Shown here: positions 44,520 through 53,005 of the stretch, one piece after another
Layout of the letters: every line of letters starts with the position of its first letter
Position numbering within the stretch: position 1 is the first letter of the stretch
Origin: Streptomyces sp. TLI_146
GTDB taxonomy: Bacteria; Actinomycetota; Actinomycetes; Streptomycetales; Streptomycetaceae
Assembly (NCBI RefSeq): GCF_002846415.1
Contig: NZ_PJMX01000001.1
Location: 2,232,001 to 2,296,000, forward strand
Direction: 5' to 3'
Length of the DNA stretch: 64,000 bases
The notes under the pieces: model-generated
Told to the model about the DNA's origin: nothing
The model's input: only the letters and a program-made list of their open reading frames with translations
The model's database searches: none
Translations under genes and position numbers: made by a program

Positions 44520-45643
44520 AACAGCTCGTCCTGGGCCGCGTCCCGGGCCGCGAGCAGGGCGCCGCGCAATACCGCCCGGTCGCCGAGTTCGCTGGGCCGG
44601 ACCTCGGCGCCCAGCGGGGTGAGCGCGGCGAGCCTGCCGCGCACCCGGGTGGCGAGCAACGCGCCGCCCGTGTGGCCGAGTTCGCCGCCGAGCACGATCA
44701 GGCCGGGGTCCAGTACGGAGACCACGGCCGCCGCGCCGATGGCGATCCGCTCGGCCAGCGCGTCGAGGAACGGGCCGGCCGCCTCCCGCACCAGCGTCTC
44801 GGCGCTGCCCGTCAGACCGTGCGCGGCGGCGAGGCGCACCACCGCCTCGGCGCCCGCGAGCGCGTGGAACCCGCCGTCGCAGCCGGTCGCGGAGGGCAGC
44901 GCGCCGGTGCCCGGAACGGGCAGGAAGCCGATCTCGCCCGCGCCGCCGGACGCCCCCCGGCGCAGCTTCCCGTCCAGGAAGACCGCCGCGCCCACGCCCT
45001 GGCCCAGCCAGAACAGCACGAAGTCGTCCTGGCCGCGCGCGGCGCCGAGCCGGTGCTCGGCCAGCGCCGCCAGATTCACCTCGTTCTCCACCAGGACCGC
45101 GGCCGACAGCCGCCGCTGGAGGGCGGGGACCAGCTCCCGGTGCCAGGCGGGCAGGCCCGTGCTGTCGCGCAGTTCGCCCGTCGCCGGGTCGATCAGGCCG
45201 GGCGCCCCGATGCCGACGCTGTGCAGCCGCTCGGCGCCCGCCTCCTTCGCGGTCCGCTCCAGGAGCGCCACCGTCCGCTCCACCGCGGGCCCGGTCCCGG
45301 CCTCGGCCCCGATCGGGAGGGCGGCCTCGGCGAGGGGCGCGCCGAGCAGATCGGCCACGAGCACGGTGACGCCGTCGGTGCGCACGTCCAGGGCGGCGAG
45401 GTGGGCCCGGTCGGCGACGATCCCGTACAGCCGGGCGTTGGGTCCGCGCCGCTCGGCGCCGGACTCCCCCACGACCTCGACGAGCCCCGAGCCCTGGAGC
45501 CGTTCGACCAGGTCGGCGACGGTGGGGCGGGACAGCCCCGTGAGCTTCTTGAGCTGACCCGCCGTCAACGGGCCCTCGTCCTGGAGCAGCCGCAGGGCGA
45601 GGCGGTCGTTGATGACCCGGGCGGTGCTGGGTGATGCGGGCAT
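44516..45643 (-). CDS. ROK-family transcriptional regulator
   Basis: 375 aa. N-terminal winged HTH (LLQDEGPLTAGQLKKLTG, LSRPTVADLVERLQGSGLV) and ROK kinase-like domain: SVGIGAPGLIDPATG, ENEVNLAALAEHRLG, LFWLGQGVGAAVFLDGKLRRG and GEIGFLPVPG. The usual ROK zinc motif CxCGxxGC is not preserved (ALPSATGCDGGFHAL), so zinc-dependent sugar binding may be lost. Divergent from an MFS transporter with a TATCAGG dyad between, so it most likely represses that gene in response to a sugar. Start MPASPSTARV. Confidence 0.9.
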   Translation of the reverse strand: MPASPSTARVINDRLALRLLQDEGPLTAGQLKKLTGLSRPTVADLVERLQGSGLVEVVGESGAERRGPNARLYGIVADRAHLAALDVRTDGVTVLVADLLGAPLAEAALPIGAEAGTGPAVERTVALLERTAKEAGAERLHSVGIGAPGLIDPATGELRDSTGLPAWHRELVPALQRRLSAAVLVENEVNLAALAEHRLGAARGQDDFVLFWLGQGVGAAVFLDGKLRRGASGGAGEIGFLPVPGTGALPSATGCDGGFHALAGAEAVVRLAAAHGLTGSAETLVREAAGPFLDALAERIAIGAAAVVSVLDPGLIVLGGELGHTGGALLATRVRGRLAALTPLGAEVRPSELGDRAVLRGALLAARDAAQDELF

Positions 45644-45691
45644 GCCGGGAATCCTTCCAGACGACCGGAACCCGATGGACGGCGGAGTATT

Positions 45692-45712
45692 TATCAGGCA
45701 GGGTTCCTGATA
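45692..45712. promoter_or_regulatory. Candidate ROK operator
   Basis: Inverted repeat TATCAGG (45692-45698), 7 bases, CCTGATA (45706-45712), perfect, in the AT-rich middle of the 107-bp divergent region. ACCGGAACCC direct repeats at 45664-45673 and 45724-45733 flank it on each side. Confidence 0.6.
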
Positions 45713-45750
45713 GTTTATCGCACACCGGAACCCAGGGGAGGGCCGCGCTG

Positions 45751-46977
45751 ATGGCGAGCGAAGCGGACGACGGCATACGGCAGTTGAGGCGGGCCAGGAT
45801 CGCGATCGCCGCGGTGTTCTGCGTCCACGGCACGGTCACCGGGAACTTCGCGACCCGGCTCCCGTGGATCCAGGACCACACCGGGGCCTCCACCGGCCTG
45901 CTCGGTCTGGCGCTGGCGTTCCCCGCCATCGGCTCGTCGCTGACGATGCCGCTCTCGGGCGCGGTCACCCACCGCTTCGGGGCGCGCCGCGCACTGCGCG
46001 GGCTGCTCGCCCTGTGGACCCTGGCCCTCGCGCTCCCGGCGCTCGCGCCGAACCTCTACACGCTCTGCGCGGCGCTCTTCGTGTTCGGGGCGACCGCGGG
46101 GATGTCGGACGTGGCCATGAACGCGCTGGGCGTGGAGACCGAGAACCGGCTCGGCCGCTCCATCATGTCCGGGCTGCACGGCCTGTGGAGCGCGGGCGCC
46201 CTGATCGGCTCGACCACCGGCACGCTCGCCGCGCACCTCGACGTCGACGCGCGCGTGCACCACCTGGTCGCGGCGACCGTCCTCACCGCCCTCGGCGCGC
46301 TCGTCTGCGGCGGCGTGCTCGACCTGCGCAGCGCGCCCGACGAGACCCCGCCGCCGCGCTTCGCCCGGCCGCCGAGGTCGGCGCTGGTCATCGGGCTCGT
46401 CGCGTTCTGCGCGGTGTTCGCCGAGGGGGCCAGCCTGGACTGGTCGGCGGTGTACCTGCGGGACACCATGGACGCCTCGGCCGGTCTCGCCGCCGCCTCG
46501 ACGACCGCGTTCACCCTGACCATGGCGGTGGCGCGGATCGCGGGCGACAAGGTCGTGGACCGGTTCGGCGCGGTACGGACGGTCCGCTGCGGGGGCGTGC
46601 TGGCGACCGTCGGCGGCCTCGCGGTGGTCCTCGCGCCCGGGCCCGCCGTGGCGATGGGCGGGTTCGCGCTGATCGGCCTGGGGGTCGCGGTCGTGGTGCC
46701 GCTGGCCTTCGCGGCGGCCGGACGCAGCGGCCCCCATCCCAGCCAGGCCATCGCGGGCGTCGCCACCATCACGTACACCTCGGGTCTCATCGCCCCCTCG
46801 ACCATCGGCGGCATCGCCGATCTGACCTCGCTGGTGGTGTCGTTCGGCCTGGTCACGCTGTTGGCGCTGGGGCTGGTGGCGGGGGCGGAGGTGCTGCGTA
46901 CGGGAGTGCGCGCCCGGACGGGCGGCGGCCACGCGGCGAAGGCGGCGCCGGTGCGGTCCACCGACGCTGCCCAGTAG
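45751..46977 (+). CDS. MFS transporter (sugar-type, ROK-linked)
   Basis: 408 aa with about twelve transmembrane helices. NFATRLPWIQDHTGASTGLLGLALAF and GAVTHRFGARRALRGLLAL (loop 2-3 R-x-G-x-R-R) are MFS hallmarks. ALFVFGATAGMSDVAMNALGVETE resembles YbjJ/inner-membrane drug- or sugar-type exporters. Start at 45751 preceded by GGGGAGG. Divergent from the ROK regulator, which probably controls it. Substrate unknown. Confidence 0.9.
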   Translation: MASEADDGIRQLRRARIAIAAVFCVHGTVTGNFATRLPWIQDHTGASTGLLGLALAFPAIGSSLTMPLSGAVTHRFGARRALRGLLALWTLALALPALAPNLYTLCAALFVFGATAGMSDVAMNALGVETENRLGRSIMSGLHGLWSAGALIGSTTGTLAAHLDVDARVHHLVAATVLTALGALVCGGVLDLRSAPDETPPPRFARPPRSALVIGLVAFCAVFAEGASLDWSAVYLRDTMDASAGLAAASTTAFTLTMAVARIAGDKVVDRFGAVRTVRCGGVLATVGGLAVVLAPGPAVAMGGFALIGLGVAVVVPLAFAAAGRSGPHPSQAIAGVATITYTSGLIAPSTIGGIADLTSLVVSFGLVTLLALGLVAGAEVLRTGVRARTGGGHAAKAAPVRSTDAAQ

Positions 46978-47029
46978 CGGCGGCCGAACCGTATGGGGGG
47001 GGCGGTTCGGCCGGGGCGCTCCTTCCGCC

Positions 47030-48319
47030 TCAGCCCGCGATCGAGTCCAGTTGTTCGGCGGCGGGGCGCAGCGCCCAGAGGTCGCCGGCGGGCGGGGCCT
47101 GGAGCTTCGGCACGGCCGCGCGGGCTTTCTTGTCGCCCGCGTCGGCCGCCGCGTGCACCACGTCACTGGCCGCGTACCGGTAGAACTCCAGCTCCGGGTG
47201 GGGCCAGACGGCCGCGCCGGTCGCGGCGGGCAGCAGATAGTCGACGGCCTTGAACAGGCTCTGCCCCTGCGGCCCCCGGTAGCCCCACAGGTCCACCCCG
47301 ACCTGCTGGCCGATGGCGGCGAGCCGGGCGTACGCCACCAGGTCGAAGACCGAGTAGTGCCAGCTGCGGGTGCGGGCGAGCTCCTTGGGCTGGCTGCCGT
47401 CGGCGGCGATCTGCGGATCGATACGCAGCTTCCCGACGGCCCGGACCTTCTTCGCCGCGAGGGCCCTGTCGCCGGTGGCCAGCGCGAGTGCGGCGATCTG
47501 CATGTCCTGGAAGGTGCCGTGGTTGTTGTCGGCCGCCGACTCCTCCTTGCCGAACGGCGAGGTCACCAGCCAGTTCAGGAACTTCTTGTTCCAGTCGAGC
47601 ATCCGCGCGCGGTCGTCCGCCCGCCAGCCCGGCGCGCCCAGGTCGAGGACGGCGACCGCGTCCAGGACGCCGGTGTACTGCTGCGAGAAGTCGATGATGC
47701 CGATCGCCCGGCCGTCGTACTTGCAGGGGATGAACTGCCCGTGGTCCAGGTTGGGGTTCATCCGGGTCGCCGGGTCCAGGAACCAGGTGCGCAGGGCGGT
47801 CGAGGCCTGTTCGGCGTACTGCGCCCGGCCGGTGTAGTACCAGGCGAGGCTGAGCGTGGTCACGGAGCTGACGACCTTGCCGAGGTCGGGCCGGTCGGTG
47901 CCGGTGTCGACCTCGGGGTTGCGCTGCCCGTCCCTCTGCACGTACGGGCAGCCCCAGGGGTTGTCGGCGGTCCTGGGCTTGGAGGGCCACCAGTACGGGG
48001 CCTGGCTGAGGTAGTCGTGGGGGTCGCCGCCCGGCGCGGGCTTCGGCTTGTCCACGACCGTCCAGGGGCCCTGCCCGAGCCAGCCGTCGGCGGCCCCGGT
48101 CAGCTTCGCCACGGCGGTGCGCAGCGCCGGGTCGCCGGCGTCGAGCCGCAGCCGCGCGTCCCGCATGCGCGCCCCGTCGACGACCACGGTGTGCGGGGCC
48201 TTCACGGCGGCGGGCTTCCTGGTGGCGGCGTGCGAGGCGGCCGGTACGAGCACCGACGCGAGCAGCGCGGCCGTGGCCAGCAGGGCCATGAGCCCGCTGC
48301 GAGATCTTCCGCCGTCCAT
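47030..48319 (-). CDS. Secreted alginate-lyase-family (PL5-like) protein
   Basis: 429 aa. Signal peptide at ~1-32 (LMALLATAALLASVLVPAASHA, cut after AxA). The alpha/alpha-toroid alginate lyase domain has YWWPSKP, CPYVQRDGQRNPE, TGRAQYAEQASTALRTWF, SAADNNHGTFQDMQIAALAL (catalytic Asn-His region) and TRSWHYSVFDL. Relatives cleave alginate or related uronates by beta-elimination, and substrate in soil Streptomyces is uncertain. AGAGGA ribosome site. Divergent from uracil permease. Confidence 0.88.
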   Translation of the reverse strand: MDGGRSRSGLMALLATAALLASVLVPAASHAATRKPAAVKAPHTVVVDGARMRDARLRLDAGDPALRTAVAKLTGAADGWLGQGPWTVVDKPKPAPGGDPHDYLSQAPYWWPSKPRTADNPWGCPYVQRDGQRNPEVDTGTDRPDLGKVVSSVTTLSLAWYYTGRAQYAEQASTALRTWFLDPATRMNPNLDHGQFIPCKYDGRAIGIIDFSQQYTGVLDAVAVLDLGAPGWRADDRARMLDWNKKFLNWLVTSPFGKEESAADNNHGTFQDMQIAALALATGDRALAAKKVRAVGKLRIDPQIAADGSQPKELARTRSWHYSVFDLVAYARLAAIGQQVGVDLWGYRGPQGQSLFKAVDYLLPAATGAAVWPHPELEFYRYAASDVVHAAADAGDKKARAAVPKLQAPPAGDLWALRPAAEQLDSIAG

Positions 48320-48355
48320 AAGGGCATCCTCTTCGGCCGGAGTTTCACAGTCAGC

Positions 48356-48388
48356 CAGAGTTCACGGGATTCATATATGCGAACTCTG
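48356..48388. promoter_or_regulatory. Dyad upstream of alginate-lyase-like gene
   Basis: CAGAGTTC (48356-48363) and GAACTCTG (48381-48388), perfect 8-bp arms, 17-nt AT-rich spacer, 37 bp before the lyase start codon. Possible operator of an unseen regulator. Confidence 0.45.
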
Positions 48389-48532
48389 TTCATGGATAGG
48401 GCGGTTGGAGCGTAGGGCCAGCAGTTCCGGGTGACAATGCCTCGCGCAGGATTCACGGATGGGACCTGAGATCACGGGGCCCACTACCATTGCGCTGATT
48501 CTTCTCAGCACGGAACGAACTGGAGCAAACTC

Positions 48533-49951
48533 ATGGGCCTCGGCGTGCGCTGGACCCTGCACGGTGACGGGCGGACCCCCGCCCCCGGCGCGGTCGTCCG
48601 TCCCGACGAGCGGCTGTCCTGGCCGCGGACGATCGGCCTCGGCGCGCAGCACGTGGTGGCCATGTTCGGCGCGTCGTTCGTCGCGCCGGTCCTGATGGGC
48701 CTGGACCCCAACCTCGCGATCATGATGTCCGGCGTCGCCACGGTCATCTTCCTGCTCGCCACCAAGGGCCGGGTGCCCAGCTATCTGGGCTGCTCCCTCT
48801 CCTTCGTCGGCGTCGCGGCCGCCATCCGGGCCACCGGCGGCACCAGCGCCACCGTCACCGGCGCCGTCTTCGTCGTCGGGATCGTGCTGTTCGCGGCGGG
48901 CCTCGCGGTGCAGCGGTTCGGCGCGCGGATCATCCACGCCGCGATGCCGCCGATCGTGACCGGCGCGGTGGTCATGCTGATCGGCTTCAACCTGGCGCCG
49001 GTCACCGCGTCCACCTACTGGCCGCAGGACCAGTGGACCGCGCTCCTGGTGATGCTCTTCACCGGGCTCGCCGTGGTCTGTCTGCGCGGCTTCTGGTCCC
49101 GGGTCGCGATCTTCCTCGGCCTGCTCTTCGGCTACGGCGTCTCCTGGCTCTTCGACCGCCTCTTCGGCAAGATCCACTCGGTCGCGGGTGCGGGCGAGGC
49201 CACCGACCACTGGCGCCTGGACCTCTCCGGCGTCGGCCGGGCCGACTGGATCGGCCTGCCCTCCTTCCATGCCCCGCACTTCGAGTGGTCCGCCATCCTG
49301 GTCGCCCTGCCCGTCGTGATCGCGCTCGTCGCCGAGAACGCCGGGCACGTCAAGGCCGTCGGCGAGATGACCGGCGACGACCTCGACGACAAGCTGGGCA
49401 CCGCGATCGCCGCGGACGGCGCCGCCTCGATGCTCTCCACCGCCGTCGGCGGCCCGCCCAACACCACGTACTCCGAGAACATCGGCGTCATGGCCGCCAC
49501 CCGCGTCTACTCGACCGCCGCCTACTGGGCCGCCGCCGCCTTCGCGCTGCTCTTCGGCGTCTGCCCCAAGTTCGGCGCGATCGTCGCGGCCATCCCCGGC
49601 GGCGTACTCGGCGGCATCACCGTCATCCTGTACGGCATGATCGGCCTCCTGGGCGCCCAGATCTGGATCAACGCCAAGGTGGACCTGCGCAATCCGCTGA
49701 ACCTGGTCCCGGCGGCCGCGGGCATCATCATCGGCATCGGCGGCGTCACGCTGAAGTTCACCGACGACTTCCGGCTCAGCGGGATCGCGCTGGGCACCAT
49801 CGTGGTCATCACCGGCTACCACGTGCTGCGCGCCCTGGCCCCGGCCCATATGAAGGAGCAGGAGCCGCTGCTCGACGAGGGCACGTCGTCGTACGACGAG
49901 GCCGGCGCCGGGGACGAGGCGGCCGAAGGGGCTCAGCGCGCCAAGTCGTAG
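48533..49951 (+). CDS. Uracil/xanthine permease (NCS2 family)
   Basis: 472 aa with about twelve to fourteen transmembrane segments. LGAQHVVAMFGASFVAPVLMG, the first-helix QH motif, ALVAENAGHVKAVGEMTG and GGPPNTTYSENIGVMAATRVYS (NCS2 signature NTTYSENIGV) are typical of UraA-like uracil permeases. It imports uracil with protons for salvage. C-terminal tail acidic (DEGTSSYDEAGAGDEAAEG). The end overlaps the GH6 gene on the other strand by 19 bp. Confidence 0.93.
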   Translation: MGLGVRWTLHGDGRTPAPGAVVRPDERLSWPRTIGLGAQHVVAMFGASFVAPVLMGLDPNLAIMMSGVATVIFLLATKGRVPSYLGCSLSFVGVAAAIRATGGTSATVTGAVFVVGIVLFAAGLAVQRFGARIIHAAMPPIVTGAVVMLIGFNLAPVTASTYWPQDQWTALLVMLFTGLAVVCLRGFWSRVAIFLGLLFGYGVSWLFDRLFGKIHSVAGAGEATDHWRLDLSGVGRADWIGLPSFHAPHFEWSAILVALPVVIALVAENAGHVKAVGEMTGDDLDDKLGTAIAADGAASMLSTAVGGPPNTTYSENIGVMAATRVYSTAAYWAAAAFALLFGVCPKFGAIVAAIPGGVLGGITVILYGMIGLLGAQIWINAKVDLRNPLNLVPAAAGIIIGIGGVTLKFTDDFRLSGIALGTIVVITGYHVLRALAPAHMKEQEPLLDEGTSSYDEAGAGDEAAEGAQRAKS

Positions 49952-51117
49952 GCGTAGTCGGGGGTGAAGCTGCCCGCCGCGCCCCGGCAGCCGTCGGACT
50001 CGCCGGGCACCTTCACCCACAGATAGGCGTCGACGCGCGCCTCGCCCGTGTGGGTGGTGGGGGCGTGTCCCAGCGCCCGCCCGGCCGGGTCGCACCACTG
50101 CCCGTCGGGCGGCGCTCCCCTGCCGTTGCGGCTGGTGTCGATCACCGCGCCCAGCCGCGCGGGACCGCCCAGCGCCTTGAGCACCCGCCGCGCGTACGCC
50201 ACCTCGTCGGAGGTGCGGTGGAAGTTGGAGACGTTGGTGAAGACGCCGTCGCCGCTGGTGGCCGCGCCCGCCGCGCGCAGCAGGCCCGCCATCTCCTCGG
50301 CGTCGCGCCATCCGGAGTGGCCCGCGTCGAAGTACACCCTGGCCCGGGCGTCGGCGGCGTGGATCGCGCGCCCCGCCCTGGCCAGCGAGGCGAACCGGGC
50401 GGCGCGCTCGCTCTCGGAGAGGCAGTCCGACTGGGCGATCGCGTCCGGCTCCAGGACCACGATGACCGGTGAACGCCCGAGCCCCGCCGCGAAGTTCCCC
50501 ATCCAGGTGTCGTACGCCTCCAGGCTCGGCGCACCGCCCTGGGAAGCGCCGCCGCAGTCCCGGCCGGGAATCGCGTACGGGACGAGCACCGGCACCCGGC
50601 CCTGCCCGGCCGCCGCCGAGGTCACCGCCCGCACCTCGCGGGTGATCGCGCCGGGGTCGTACTCGGTGAACCAGACCGCCGTCGGCTGGTCCGCGATCCG
50701 CCGCTCGATCAGCGCCCGCCGGGGGTCGTCCGGGTGGGCCCGCACCCAGTCCAGGACCTGCGAGTCGGGCGAGCGGTAGAGCGCGGCGGAGACCGCGGAC
50801 CGCGGCGGCGACGGGGTGGCCGAGGGCTTCGGGGCGGGGGACGGGCTGGCCAGGCGCGGCGTCGCGCGCGTGGCGGACGGCGTCGCGGACGGCGAGGTGG
50901 GCACGGCGGGCAGGGTCACCGTGGCGGGCGACGCGGTCGCCGTGGGCCGGGCCGTGTCCTCGCCCCCGCCCCCGAGGGCCGCCACGGCGCCCGAGACCGC
51001 GCCGACGGCCGCGACGGCGCAGGCCAGCGAGACCATGGCGGTGCGCCGCGCGGCCGAACGGCGCTCGGCTCTGTCGTCCCGGCGTCTGCGCGCGCGTGAC
51101 GGCGGTGTTCCCGACAC
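49933..51117 (-). CDS. Secreted GH6 glucanase (endo-/exo-1,4-beta-glucanase)
   Basis: 394 aa. Arg-rich cytoplasmic start, one anchor/signal helix (AMVSLACAVAAVGAVSGAVAA) and a Thr/Pro/Ser linker (~50-105). GH6 motifs follow: VPYAIPGRDCGGASQGGA (catalytic Asp after Arg), VVLEPDAI, YFDAGHSGW, IDTSRNGRG and AYLWVKVPGESDGCRG (Trp-x-Lys and disulfide Cys). It cleaves cellulose or mixed glucans with inversion. The missing cleavage consensus suggests it may stay membrane-anchored. No cellulose-binding module. Convergent with the uracil permease. Likely SCO1451 orthologue (from memory). Confidence 0.93.
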   Translation of the reverse strand: MSGTPPSRARRRRDDRAERRSAARRTAMVSLACAVAAVGAVSGAVAALGGGGEDTARPTATASPATVTLPAVPTSPSATPSATRATPRLASPSPAPKPSATPSPPRSAVSAALYRSPDSQVLDWVRAHPDDPRRALIERRIADQPTAVWFTEYDPGAITREVRAVTSAAAGQGRVPVLVPYAIPGRDCGGASQGGAPSLEAYDTWMGNFAAGLGRSPVIVVLEPDAIAQSDCLSESERAARFASLARAGRAIHAADARARVYFDAGHSGWRDAEEMAGLLRAAGAATSGDGVFTNVSNFHRTSDEVAYARRVLKALGGPARLGAVIDTSRNGRGAPPDGQWCDPAGRALGHAPTTHTGEARVDAYLWVKVPGESDGCRGAAGSFTPDYAYDLAR

Positions 51118-51224
51118 CGTGAACTCCCCTCCCCCGAGGCCCCGATGGCCCCTCGTTCACCCGTTCCGGGGAAGCCCCGGGCCCGGCGACGTCCCGAAAA
51201 GCGCGGTGCTGGGACGCTGCCCTC

Positions 51225-51992
51225 ATGGTGCTGATCGAACAGCGGGCAGGTGGAACGGCGCTCTCCGGGGTGTCGGTGGACACCGTAGCGGTGCGGATGC
51301 GGGCGCTGCGCGCGAGCCTGCCGCCCAAGGACGGCCTGGCCGTCTTCAACCGGGTCTATCTGGCGGTCACCGAGGAGATCGGCCGGTCCCTCACCGGGGG
51401 CGCGTTCGACGACCCCCGGGCCGCGGCGACGCTGGACGTACTCTTCGCCGGGCGCTATCTGCGGGCGGTCGACGCGGTGGCGGCGGGGCTGCGGCCGCCC
51501 GCCTGCTGGCGGCCGCTGTTCCAGTACCGGCGCCACCCCGGCGTACGCCCGCTCCAGTTCGCGCTCTGCGGCATCAACGCCCACATCGGGCACGACCTGG
51601 CGCTCGCCGTCGTCGACAGCTGCCGCGTCCTGGGGTGCGAACCGGAGGAGCTCGAGCGGGACTTCGAACGGGTCGGCGACACGCTGGTGGCCCTTGAGGA
51701 GCGGGTGCGCGAGGAGCTGATGCCCGGGCCCGACCTGCTGGAGATCGCGGACCCGCTCACGCACCTGCTGGCGTCGTGGAGCCTGGAGCGGGCGCGGGAC
51801 GCGGCCTGGTCGTCGGCCCGGTTGCTGTGGAGGCTGCGGGAACTTCCTGACCTCTCCCGGGAGTTCAGGGAGCGGATGGACGCGGGTGTCGGCCTGGTGG
51901 GGCGGTGCCTGCTGACGCCTTACGCAGATCCTTCTTCCGCACGAGGAGTTCACCCATGGCGATCCGGCTCGGACTCGGCCTTCCGCAGATGA
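51225..51992 (+). CDS. DUF5995-family protein
   Basis: 255 aa, all-helical soluble protein. Conserved DUF5995 features: RMRALRASLPPKDGLAVFNRVYLAVTEEI, FFAGRYLRAVDAVA-type stretch (LFAGRYLRAVDAVAAGLRPP), WRPLFQYRRHPGVRPLQFAL and GINAHIGHDLALAVVD, where the Asn-His/His set may bind metal. No enzymatic role is known. The 3' end overlaps the LLM oxidoreductase start by 37 bp, so translation is coupled. Confidence 0.83.
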   Translation: MVLIEQRAGGTALSGVSVDTVAVRMRALRASLPPKDGLAVFNRVYLAVTEEIGRSLTGGAFDDPRAAATLDVLFAGRYLRAVDAVAAGLRPPACWRPLFQYRRHPGVRPLQFALCGINAHIGHDLALAVVDSCRVLGCEPEELERDFERVGDTLVALEERVREELMPGPDLLEIADPLTHLLASWSLERARDAAWSSARLLWRLRELPDLSREFRERMDAGVGLVGRCLLTPYADPSSARGVHPWRSGSDSAFRR

Positions 51993-52885
51993 GGCAGTAC
52001 GACATCGGCCGCGACATCCCCGCGGTCGCGCGCGCTGCCGAGGAGCTGGGCTACGAGAGCCTGTGGGTGTTCGAGCGGGTGCTCTTCCCGACGCCCGCGA
52101 CCCAGGGGCTGTACGGAATACCGGGCCTGGCCTGGCCGGACGCCTACCGGTCGGTGGCCGACCCGCTGGTCTCGCTCACCCTCGCGGCAGCGGCCACCGA
52201 GCGGGCGCGCCTGGGCACCAGCGTGCTGGTGGCCCCGCTGCACATGCCGTTCCAGCTGGCCCGCTCGCTCGCCTCGCTGGACGCGGCGAGCGGCGGCCGG
52301 GTCCTCGCGGGGATCGGCACGGGCTGGTCCCTCGACGAGTACGCGGCGGCGGCCGTGGCGCCGTTCGAGCAGCGCGGCAAGGTGCTCGACGAGACGCTGG
52401 ACGTGTTCGCGGCGGTCTGGGGCCCGGACCCGGTCGCGTACGAGGGCGAGTTGACCACCATCGCCCCCTCCGAGGTCGGCCCCAAGCCGGCCCGGCCGAT
52501 CCCGGTGTACCTCGCGGCGGCGGGCCCGAGGGCGGTGCGCCGGGTGGTGGACCGGGCGGACGGCTGGATGCCGGTGGCCCAGGGCGCGGCGCAGCTCGGC
52601 GAGGCGTGGCACAAGCTGCGGGAGCAGGCCGCCGAGCGCGGCCGGGAGCGCCCGCTGGAGGTGTGCGTCCGCGTGAACGCGCGGTACACCCCGAAGCCGT
52701 ACGAGAACGGCGAGCGCCCGCCGTTCACCGGCAGCGCGGCCCAGATAGTGGAGGACCTGGTGGCCCATGCCCACGAGGGCATAGGCGAGTTCCTGCTCGA
52801 CCTCCAGGGCTCCGCGCGCGACGCGGAGGAGCTGAAGGACGTGGCGGCGGAGGTGTACGGGCTGGCGCGCGCGGCGGGGCTGTGA
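51956..52885 (+). CDS. LLM-class F420-dependent oxidoreductase (TIGR03619-like)
   Basis: 309 aa. Luciferase-like TIM barrel: RLGLGLPQMRQYDIGRDIPA, YESLWVFERVLFPTP, RLGTSVLVAPLHMPFQLARSLASLD, LAGIGTGWSLDEYAAAAVAPFEQRG and the C-terminal DGWMPVAQG with IPVYLAAAGPRAVRRV. These mark the F420-using subgroup. Catalyses hydride transfer on an unknown substrate. Start at 51956 with ACGAGGAG. Alternative start 51 bp upstream lacks a good ribosome site. Coupled to DUF5995. Confidence 0.88.
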   Translation: MAIRLGLGLPQMRQYDIGRDIPAVARAAEELGYESLWVFERVLFPTPATQGLYGIPGLAWPDAYRSVADPLVSLTLAAAATERARLGTSVLVAPLHMPFQLARSLASLDAASGGRVLAGIGTGWSLDEYAAAAVAPFEQRGKVLDETLDVFAAVWGPDPVAYEGELTTIAPSEVGPKPARPIPVYLAAAGPRAVRRVVDRADGWMPVAQGAAQLGEAWHKLREQAAERGRERPLEVCVRVNARYTPKPYENGERPPFTGSAAQIVEDLVAHAHEGIGEFLLDLQGSARDAEELKDVAAEVYGLARAAGL

Positions 52886-52938
52886 CAGCGGCGGAGCTGT
52901 AACAGCGGACCGGCGGCAACCGGACGGACCGAAACGGA

Positions 52939-52970
52939 ACGGGCCCGGGGGCAGAAGCCCCCGAGCCCGT
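52939..52970. terminator. Bidirectional hairpin between LLM gene and monooxygenase gene
   Basis: 14-bp stem (52939-52952 with 52957-52970, one mismatch, tetraloop AGAA) between convergent stops at 52885 and 53006. Confidence 0.78.
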
Positions 52971-53005
52971 CGCGATCAGCGGCCCTCTTGGGCCACCGGC
53001 GGCCG

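Noticed and set aside
48371..51349. 992-aa minus-strand frame
   Set aside because: Spans antisense of uracil permease and an off-frame of GH6; real genes on both strands explain the region.
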